Shown here: positions 58,307 to 64,000 of the stretch, piece by piece
Numbering within the stretch: position 1 is the stretch's first letter
Layout of the letters: the number at the start of each line of letters is the position of its first letter
NCBI GenBank assembly: GCA_902796035.1
Contig: CADBNR010000005.1
Location: forward strand, 24,162 to 88,161
Reading direction: 5' to 3'
Length of the DNA: 64,000 bases
Origin: an uncultured Bacteroidales bacterium
GTDB taxonomy: Bacteria; Bacteroidota; Bacteroidia; Bacteroidales; Muribaculaceae
Position numbers and translations under genes: made by a program
The notes under the pieces: generated by a model
Database searches by the model: none
Told to the model about the DNA's origin: nothing
What the model saw: only the letters and a program-made list of their open reading frames with translations

Positions 58307-58855
58307 TTACTGTTCCTGCTGTTTCTTTCTGAAGAAACTGAAGTTTACGCTGCCGTATTCCCGTTTCTCGGTAAACTCGGGCATATCGCTGAAATCGAAC
58401 TTCGAGGAATGCTCTACTATCACTAATGCTCCGGGCTTTGCGGCGGCCGAGTTGAGTATCAGCCCGGGAATCTCGCCGAAACGCGGATGGTCGTACGGCG
58501 GGTCGGCAAACACCACGTCGTATTCGCCGCGTGGCCGCTCTAGATAACGGAACACGTCGCCGCGAAACAGTCGGAGCGTCTTGTCACCCAATTTCTCCTG
58601 CACCGACAGGATGAACCGCGCCTGCACCGGTGCCTCCTCCACAGCTGTAACCTCGCGTGCGCCGCGCGACACGAATTCCCACGAAATCGCTCCGGTGCCG
58701 GCAAACAGATCCAGCACCGACATATCCTCTATCTCGCCGCGGTTCTCCAGCACGTTGAACAGGTTCTCGCGCGCGAAGTCCGTAGTCGGACGCGCGGTGA
58801 TGTTCTTCGGCACATCAAAACGCCTGCGGCCATATTTCCCTCTTATTATCCTCAT
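58307..58855 (-). CDS. rsmD: 16S rRNA (guanine-966-N2)-methyltransferase
   Basis: S-adenosylmethionine-dependent methylation of 16S rRNA; 182 residues. N-terminal MRIIRGKYGRRRFDVPKNIT and RPTTDFARENLFNVLENR, the SAM-binding VLDLFAGTGAISWEFVSRGA, and the catalytic VVFADPPYDHP are all present. It sits between the DUF3822 gene and ribBA, an arrangement with DUF3822 that is common in Bacteroidetes. Confidence 0.94.
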   Translation of the reverse strand: MRIIRGKYGRRRFDVPKNITARPTTDFARENLFNVLENRGEIEDMSVLDLFAGTGAISWEFVSRGAREVTAVEEAPVQARFILSVQEKLGDKTLRLFRGDVFRYLERPRGEYDVVFADPPYDHPRFGEIPGLILNSAAAKPGALVIVEHSSKFDFSDMPEFTEKREYGSVNFSFFRKKQQEQ

Positions 58856-58925
58856 CCAGTCTCTCTGATTCTATCTTATTATCTCGTCCCCGATCACTTC
58901 TGACTTAGTCACTCTGACTTCTGAC

Positions 58926-59771
58926 TTACGCTTTCTCGCTCCTCATCAATAACGACGCCACCAACGACATCCCCGTCTTGGAGGCTATGCCGGGCACCAA
59001 CGTTTTCATCACATACGCCACATCGCCGCGCAACGCCTGCATCAGCGCATTCTTTTCGTCGCGCATTCCGGACAGGCTGACATGCACACCCTTCGGGTCG
59101 ATGTCGTACACGTCCAATAGATTAAACAAATGATAACGGATATCTTCCTGCGCACGCCATTCGTGACTCACAGCCATCAGCAGCTTCGTGCCATCGAACA
59201 CCACAAAATCGGCCCAACCCTTGCGTATGTCAATGTACACACGCGGCATGTCCACTACCCTGTCGCACAGGCGTTTCACCAGTACAGACTGATGACAGCG
59301 TATCCGTGCGCCGGGGAACGTGCGCTGCAGGAACGCCTGCAGACCAGGCACGAGGGTGTAGGCGCACACCTTGCCGTCAACGTAGTCCTGCATTATGTCC
59401 TCCTCGGCGGCTTCGTACACTGTGTTGTATATCTTCTCCACGGTCGGCGTCTCGTCTTCGGAATCGGATTCTTCTCCTTTTTCCACTATTTTTTCAGGAA
59501 TCCATAACGCCTTGGGTGTCTCTATCGCTATGTCGGCGGCAAAGTCGTCGAGAAGTTGAGGATGATCGTACACAGCGCTCTCCACTCGCTCCAGCAACGA
59601 TGAGTCCTCGCCGTCCCATTCCTCGCGGAACAATGTCTCTACCTCATCCATCGGATTCTCCACATTGCGCAGGTAGGCCTCGATGCCTCCGGCACCGATC
59701 GCCATTACCAACCGCCAGTCCGACGGATCGCCTATGCGTATCGCCCTGTAACCGCTATTCGTTTCTTCCAT
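58926..59771 (-). CDS. DUF3822 family protein
   Basis: A 281-residue cytoplasmic protein of unknown function typically encoded next to rsmD in Bacteroidetes. Its fold appears related to the actin-like ATPase/PilM-like group (strands such as VYIDIRKGWADFVVFDGTKL and VHVSLSGMRDEKNALMQAL). This relation is my inference from pattern, not a search. No signal peptide or helix-turn-helix. A -7-like TAAATTTG occurs at 59807-59814 upstream, overlapping the MATE gene end, without a good -33 partner. Confidence 0.8.
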   Translation of the reverse strand: MEETNSGYRAIRIGDPSDWRLVMAIGAGGIEAYLRNVENPMDEVETLFREEWDGEDSSLLERVESAVYDHPQLLDDFAADIAIETPKALWIPEKIVEKGEESDSEDETPTVEKIYNTVYEAAEEDIMQDYVDGKVCAYTLVPGLQAFLQRTFPGARIRCHQSVLVKRLCDRVVDMPRVYIDIRKGWADFVVFDGTKLLMAVSHEWRAQEDIRYHLFNLLDVYDIDPKGVHVSLSGMRDEKNALMQALRGDVAYVMKTLVPGIASKTGMSLVASLLMRSEKA

Positions 59772-59811
59772 CTATGCTTTATCCGGGGTATTTTGCACCC
59801 ATTGTGCAAAT

Positions 59812-61158
59812 TTACGAAATTTTCGCCATTTTTTTGCCATCCACAGCGTAAAAGGTTGCCAGCCATGCACCGCGAAGCACCAAGTAGGCCTCAAAAGCCA
59901 GCCAAAGCACGCCCGTCCCGTCTTGTTTCAGTCCGCTCACGCCGGTTATGACATAAAACACTGCCATGCCGGCAAGCGCCGACCACATCATGACGCCGGT
60001 GCGCCCCAATCCGATGTATATGCCGTCGAATATGAAGGCCAAGACGGTCAGCGGAGGCAGCAACATAACGAACACTTTAAGACGTTCCACATGGTCAACC
60101 ACTACCATCTTATCAGTAAGCAATCCTGTAATGTGCGGCGTGAACAGCGCATATATCGTGAAGAAAATCACGGCCATCCAGGCTCCCCATTTCAGCAACG
60201 CGCGCACGCTGCACCGCATCATCAGAGCATCGCCTGCGCCATGATATTTCCCCACCAATCCCTCGCCTGCAAAGGCGAATCCATCCATAAAATAGCTGAA
60301 CAGCAAGAAGAACTGCATCATCACGGCGTTGGCTGCTAAAGAAACGGCTCCCATCCTGGCACTATACGCCGTCATCGACAGCGACACGGCCATGATGCAC
60401 GCCGACCGTACGAACAGATAGCCGTTCATCCCGAACAGTTCCTTCCAGGCCACGCGACCCTCCGCATGTTCTGTTATAGTCCTGAGAACCCCGCTCCGGC
60501 TCCGCACCCAGCTGATACATACCCCCACTGCCACAGCACATCCGATCCAATTGGAAATGGTCGTGCCCATAGCCACGCCGCGCACTCCATAGCCCAAAAC
60601 AAGTCCCAACAGCACGTTAAGCGTCACATTCACCACGTTCACGCCAATGGCTATCCACATCGGCACTCGGGTATTCTGCAGTCCGATAAACCACCCGGTC
60701 AACGTCATGATTACCAATTGTGGCGCCACGCCCCATACGCATATCCTGTAATATTGCCGCGTCAGTTCCTGCACGTCATCGTCAGGCTTCATCAACGCCA
60801 TCAGCGCGTTCCATAGCGGCCCCTGCGCCACGATGACCACGATGCCACCTATGCCGGCAGCCCACAGCGTCTTGCGCAATATGTCCAGGCAGCGTCCGCG
60901 GTTGCGCGCGCCGTATGCCTGCGCCACCAGCCCCGTGGTGCCCATGCGCAGAAAACCGAACAGCCAGCAAAACACATTGATCATCATGGAGCCGACGGAT
61001 ATGGCTCCTATTGCCGCAACTTCGGGCAGATGTCCCGCCACGGCCGTGTCGCACAGCCCCAACAGCGGTACGGTGATGTTGCTTATTATCGCGGGGAGGG
61101 CCAGGGCGAGTATCTGACGGTTCAGACCCGGCTCCCGCTTGGCATCAGTGCTTGTCAT
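59812..61158 (-). CDS. MATE-family efflux transporter
   Basis: A 448-residue sodium- or proton-driven multidrug/metabolite exporter with about 12 helices in two bundles. N-terminal bundle: LALPAIISNITVPLLGLCDT, GFLRMGTTGLVAQAYGARNR. The second bundle includes MQFFLLFSYFMDGFAFAGEG and LVGKYHGAGD, placing it near the DinF-like branch. Substrate unknown. It follows the asparaginase gene by 29 bp and precedes the DUF3822 gene by 40 bp, so it is probably within a longer transcript. Confidence 0.9.
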   Translation of the reverse strand: MTSTDAKREPGLNRQILALALPAIISNITVPLLGLCDTAVAGHLPEVAAIGAISVGSMMINVFCWLFGFLRMGTTGLVAQAYGARNRGRCLDILRKTLWAAGIGGIVVIVAQGPLWNALMALMKPDDDVQELTRQYYRICVWGVAPQLVIMTLTGWFIGLQNTRVPMWIAIGVNVVNVTLNVLLGLVLGYGVRGVAMGTTISNWIGCAVAVGVCISWVRSRSGVLRTITEHAEGRVAWKELFGMNGYLFVRSACIMAVSLSMTAYSARMGAVSLAANAVMMQFFLLFSYFMDGFAFAGEGLVGKYHGAGDALMMRCSVRALLKWGAWMAVIFFTIYALFTPHITGLLTDKMVVVDHVERLKVFVMLLPPLTVLAFIFDGIYIGLGRTGVMMWSALAGMAVFYVITGVSGLKQDGTGVLWLAFEAYLVLRGAWLATFYAVDGKKMAKIS

Positions 61159-61187
61159 TTCCTGACCTTGAGATGTAGCGTTGACCC

Positions 61188-62285
61188 TTACGCGTGCATC
61201 TCGCCCACAAGCGGTATCTCCATCAGCCGCTTCACTTCCTCACGGTCATAGCCCTGGCCGAATAGGAACATCAGCTTGGTTATCGCGGCCTCGCTCGTAA
61301 GGTCCTTGCCCGAAATCACTCCGGCGCGACGCAGTCCCTCACCCGTCTCGTAACGATACGGATCCACCATGCCGTTGTGGCATTGCGTCACGTTCACTAT
61401 CACCAGGCCGCGGTCCACCGCCTCCTTAAGGGTATTGACAAACCAATCGTCGGTCGGAGCGTTACCGGCTCCGAAAGTCTTCAGCACCACCCCGCGCAGG
61501 TCCGGAGCCTCAAGCATATAACGCATTATCGATTCGTTCAGGCCGGGGAACAGACTGAGGTAAATCACATGCGGATCGATGCCGTAATGCACTGTCAGCG
61601 GTTTGTCCTCCCTTGGACGCCACAGCACATCCCTGCGGAAACTGATGCCTAAGCCTATCTTGGCCAGACGCGGGAAATTGTTGCTCTTGAAGGCGTTGAA
61701 ATTGTCGGCCGAATATTTGGTGCTACGGTTGCCGCGCCACAGATAGTTTTCAAACAGGATGCACACCTCCTGTATCATCGGCTCTCCCTCGGGCGTCCGC
61801 TCGGCGGCCACCTGCAGCGATGTAATCAGGTTTTCCTCCCCATCGGTACGGACCTCACCGATGGGGAGCTGGCTGCCTGTGATCACCACAGGCTTACGCA
61901 GATTTTCCAGCATGAAACTCATCATCGATGCGGTATAGGCCATTGTATCGGTGCCGTGAAGCACCACATAGCCGTCATACTGGTCGTACGTGTCCTCGAT
62001 TATGTGAGCCATCGTCACCCAATGGTTCGGATTGATGGCCGATGAGTCTACCGGTACGTCAAACTGATAATAATCTATATTGAAATCAAGCCGTCGAAGT
62101 TTTGGCACGTTTTCTATCAGATTGGCGAAGTTGTAGGGCTCAAGACGTCCCGTCACAGGGTTCTCGGTCATACCGATGGTTCCACCCGTATAGATTATAA
62201 GGATGCGCGGTTTCGTAATGCCATTGCTTTCCTCGACACGTGTCAAAGTGCCGATAGTTCCCGTCAAATCATTACTTCGCTTCAT
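61188..62285 (-). CDS. Type I L-asparaginase, cytoplasmic
   Basis: Hydrolyses L-asparagine to aspartate and ammonia; 365 residues from the start chosen. First catalytic Thr in ILIIYTGGTIGMTENP, the second Thr/Asp/Lys set in YDGYVVLHGTDTMAYTASMM and KPVVITGSQLPIG. C-terminal allosteric-type region LRGVVLKTFGAGNAPTDDWF. An in-frame Met at 62370-62372 would add a hydrophobic segment, but the promoter elements at 62316-62347 lie inside that extension. The start at 62285 therefore gives a cytoplasmic enzyme of the usual length. First gene of the run that continues to ispE. Confidence 0.93.
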   Translation of the reverse strand: MKRSNDLTGTIGTLTRVEESNGITKPRILIIYTGGTIGMTENPVTGRLEPYNFANLIENVPKLRRLDFNIDYYQFDVPVDSSAINPNHWVTMAHIIEDTYDQYDGYVVLHGTDTMAYTASMMSFMLENLRKPVVITGSQLPIGEVRTDGEENLITSLQVAAERTPEGEPMIQEVCILFENYLWRGNRSTKYSADNFNAFKSNNFPRLAKIGLGISFRRDVLWRPREDKPLTVHYGIDPHVIYLSLFPGLNESIMRYMLEAPDLRGVVLKTFGAGNAPTDDWFVNTLKEAVDRGLVIVNVTQCHNGMVDPYRYETGEGLRRAGVISGKDLTSEAAITKLMFLFGQGYDREEVKRLMEIPLVGEMHA

Positions 62286-62315
62286 ATCCCTGACGTTGAT
62301 TATCCGTTTAAAATG

Positions 62316-62347
62316 CAAAACTAATAAATTTCCGCCACAAATGCAAA
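62316..62347 (-). promoter_or_regulatory. Promoter of the asparaginase gene run
   Basis: On the minus strand TTTG (62344-62347), exactly 20 bp, then TAGTTTTG (62316-62323) is a full match. Like the nuoA promoter, its -33 box lies in the T-rich tail of the preceding terminator. Confidence 0.8.
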
Positions 62348-62374
62348 CAAAAAGAAGGATGCCGAATGGCACCC
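62347..62374 (-). terminator. Terminator of the secreted-protein gene
   Basis: GGGTGCC and GGCATCC pair around an ATTC loop on the minus strand and are followed by TTCTTTTTG. It lies about 28 bp past the stop of the 360-residue secreted protein and abuts the asparaginase promoter. Confidence 0.75.
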
Positions 62375-62402
62375 TTCCCTTGATATTATCGCGTGTTACC
62401 TA

Positions 62403-63485
62403 TTAGAGTATCACCTTCTGGCTCTTGCCGCCCTTTACCACGATGTACAGGCCCTTTACGGGGTTCTCTACGCGAACGCCCTGCAGGTTGTAGTAAACAG
62501 CCTCGCCGTTGTTCTCGACTGCGATGTTGGCAACACCGCTGCCGGCCTGCTTAACATACAACATGGGGAGAGTAGATCCTTCACGGTCTGTCGGACACAT
62601 TTCATAGTTGCTCTGATATGTCTTACCGCAAAGATATACTTCCTTACCGTCGCTTGATTTGGCAGTGTTTGCTATCTTAACTTTGCCGTCTACTATTGTA
62701 GCTGTCCAGTAGCAATTGCCCTCATCCGATGTGGTGTAGGCATTGAACGACCAGTGCTGGCCGTCCCAGCCCATGAAACGATTGTTGCAGTCCTTGATGG
62801 TATAGCCCTTGTCTGTGGAAGCCAAGGTGAAGATAGCCTCTTTAGACACCTTCATCTCATCAGCCGGAGTAGCGGCTACAGCCATCCAGTAACCGAAAGC
62901 CTTATCAGCTGCAAAAGTCTCTACATAACCCTCGTTGAATACGAAAGCCACCTCACCGGCTGCAACCTCTGTAGCCTTCTTTACAGTGATATCACCACCT
63001 GCCGGAGGATTAGGAGTCTCCCCAGCCTCGGTGCTGATTACGAACTTATCCCATTTAACAGTAGCCGTAGCAGTGAAAGTACATGTCGCGGTCTTCTCGC
63101 CGTTGTATACGACAGTTTCTGTAGATCCCTGATAAGCTTTCACACAAGCGAACTCCTTGCCGGCAGGTACCGTTATCGTCATCGTATTATTGGCATACAA
63201 ACGGATTGTTCTGACATCATTCTGGCTCGTGGACATCGAGTAGTAGTAAGCGGGCTCAGTCTTGCCGCCGTTGTTTCCGAATGTGAACGAGTAATCTCCG
63301 ATTTTCAGAGACTCCAGGGGCTGGATGTGGCGAGCCTGACCATTGCTGGTGCCTTCAGCAGGCTTTTCGGGTACGTCTGTTCCCTTGATGTCGGTAGCGT
63401 CCTTAACCTCAAGGGTAGTCTCAGCGGCGTACGATGCGAAACCGCACATTGCCACCGTTGCGAGTGTGAGTAAAAGTTTCTTCAT
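62403..63485 (-). CDS. Secreted beta-rich protein with Bacteroidales sorting-like tail, unknown function
   Basis: A 360-residue exported protein. Signal peptide MKKLLLTLATVAMCGFASYA. The mature part appears to be two beta domains (about 22-155 and 165-315) joined by a Pro/Gly-rich linker (ETPNPPAGG). No catalytic motif was recognised. The second domain contains RFMGWDGQHWSFNAYT and EVYLCGKTYQSNYEM, which reads like a carbohydrate-binding or ricin-like fold (weak inference). The last roughly 35 residues, including YYNLQGVRVENPVKGLYIVV and KGGKSQKVIL, are the canonical sorting-like tail seen in many Prevotella and Muribaculaceae secreted proteins. Two other proteins in the window carry variants. 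A -33/-7 promoter lies upstream and a terminator follows. Confidence 0.82.
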   Translation of the reverse strand: MKKLLLTLATVAMCGFASYAAETTLEVKDATDIKGTDVPEKPAEGTSNGQARHIQPLESLKIGDYSFTFGNNGGKTEPAYYYSMSTSQNDVRTIRLYANNTMTITVPAGKEFACVKAYQGSTETVVYNGEKTATCTFTATATVKWDKFVISTEAGETPNPPAGGDITVKKATEVAAGEVAFVFNEGYVETFAADKAFGYWMAVAATPADEMKVSKEAIFTLASTDKGYTIKDCNNRFMGWDGQHWSFNAYTTSDEGNCYWTATIVDGKVKIANTAKSSDGKEVYLCGKTYQSNYEMCPTDREGSTLPMLYVKQAGSGVANIAVENNGEAVYYNLQGVRVENPVKGLYIVVKGGKSQKVIL

Positions 63486-63591
63486 AATTTTGTATTTAGG
63501 TTTGTATTAGTATTTCCGTGGTCTTCTATTATATCATAGTATTGTTCAGATTGTTGAATAATGCCTGACACTATAGACACTTTTCAGCTCA

Positions 63592-63623
63592 CAAAGTTAA
63601 GAAAAAAAAGCCTAAGCCCCAAC
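63592..63623 (-). promoter_or_regulatory. Promoter of the 360-residue secreted-protein gene
   Basis: On the minus strand GTTG (63620-63623), 20 bp, then TAACTTTG (63592-63599). The -7 box is a full match and the -33 box three of four. The spacer includes eight Ts. The leader to the start at 63485 is about 100 nt. Confidence 0.7.
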
Positions 63624-63848
63624 TAAATTGTGTTAAAATAATGCTAATTACCAAAGTAGCCGATCTGCCGGCGTTTCATCCAGGCGATTTGTCCAGGTGT
63701 TTTGTGAGACAGTAGCGCCTTAGTGGCGCATACACGCTATTGGATGGTCCCCACGAAGGCCGGTGCCAGCTGACGCTGTCACCGCCCATCGTGGGGTTAA
63801 CGAGAAACAGCCTCTCCGAGGCAAATTGGACAGCTATAGACATGGACT

Positions 63849-63875
63849 TCGGCGGGATAAGGTTTAACTTGTATG
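63849..63875 (-). pseudogene. Short 5S rRNA-like remnant
   Basis: TCGGCG-G-GATAAGGTTTAACTT followed by GTATGT matches the 5S gene text TCGGCG-T-GATAAGGTTTAACTT followed by CTCTGT (at about 63956-63982). They are identical over 15 consecutive bases plus the flanking TCGGCG. It lies just outside the rRNA terminator, in the same orientation as the true 5S. Confidence 0.5.
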
Positions 63876-63881
63876 TATAAC

Positions 63882-63909
63882 AAAAAAGGGACTCATTTCT
63901 GAGTCCCTT
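63882..63909 (-). terminator. Terminator of the rRNA operon
   Basis: AAGGGACTCA and TGAGTCCCTT form a perfect 10-bp stem with a GAAA loop on the minus strand, followed by TTTTTTG. It lies 10-35 bp past the 3' end of 5S rRNA. Confidence 0.9.
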
Positions 63910-63917
63910 CCTGTCAA

Positions 63918-64000
<83 letters not shown>

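Larger units (their letters stand above)
63486..63880. other. Non-coding region rich in hairpins between the secreted-protein gene and 5S rRNA
   Basis: This 395-bp region contains the promoter at 63592-63623. It also holds a 13-bp direct repeat, CCAGGCGATTTGT then CCAGGTGTTTTGT (about 63690-63715). Three hairpins are visible: GTA(T)GCGCC with GGCGCTAC on the minus strand near 63722-63743; a long one with outer arms CCCCACGA and TCGTGGGG near 63750-63797 and inner arms CGGTG and CACCG; and GCCTC/GAGGC near 63810-63822. A 5S-like fragment follows at about 63849-63875. No credible protein frame is visible. Confidence 0.6.

Noticed and set aside
62286-62372. N-terminal extension of asparaginase with a hydrophobic, signal-like segment
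   Set aside because: A perfect -33/-7 promoter (62316-62347) lies inside the extension, so the transcript cannot contain the earlier start.

Overview
This window looks like a chromosomal segment of a gut-type Bacteroidales bacterium. Muribaculaceae or a close relative is my best guess, but the family is an inference. Four things support the order: several upstream regions carry the Bacteroidetes -33/-7 promoter (TTTG, about 20 bp, TAnnTTTG) at near-perfect spacing; complex I is encoded without NuoE, NuoF or NuoG and with a fused NuoCD; three secreted proteins end in the short 'IY(N/D)..G..V..GI.I' sorting-like tail common in this group; and lineage-typical genes such as the DUF3822 gene beside rsmD are present. 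I see no prophage, insertion sequence, CRISPR array or tRNA. Nearly everything after position 6015 is on the minus strand.

Layout. 1-860: a partial cyclophilin gene and a small hypothetical gene. 1023-3060: a cytidylate kinase-like gene, tail to tail with a YihY-family membrane protein gene. 3159-3531: RNase P RNA with its own promoter and terminator. 3634-7667: a GH2 glycosidase and an acyl-CoA synthetase. 8120-12830: a three-gene alpha-glucan (glycogen) operon of debranching enzyme, GT4 glycosyltransferase and GH57 amylase. 13111-30444: one run of 18 genes carrying complex I and F-type ATP synthase. 30645-40391: an envelope-maintenance cluster (ECF sigma factor, candidate anti-sigma protein, LTXXQ periplasmic protein, alpha-2-macroglobulin-like protein, RNase Z, lipoprotein). 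40440-41918: an amino-acid antiporter. 42069-50897: two adjacent genes for large secreted helical proteins with cohesin-like and dockerin domains. 51224-62285: housekeeping genes (dnaJ, grpE, ispE, S9 peptidase, ribBA, rsmD, DUF3822, MATE, asparaginase). 62403-64000: a secreted protein, a structured non-coding stretch and the 3' part of a 5S rRNA gene, presumably the end of an rRNA operon lying beyond the window.

How they work together. The complete ATP synthase gene set (atpDCBEFHAG) sits inside the complex I set, between nuoH and nuoI. A single transcript from the promoter at 30517-30548 could therefore encode both the proton pump and the proton-driven synthase. The second notable locus is the secreted pair at 42069-50897. 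The 2063-residue protein has a signal peptide, a beta domain, about 1650 residues of predicted helix, a dockerin, a cohesin-like domain and a sorting-like tail. Its 846-residue neighbour has two cohesin-like domains and about five roughly 100-residue helical repeats. A run of nine Gs lies where the -33 promoter element of the pair would be expected, so phase-variable expression is possible.
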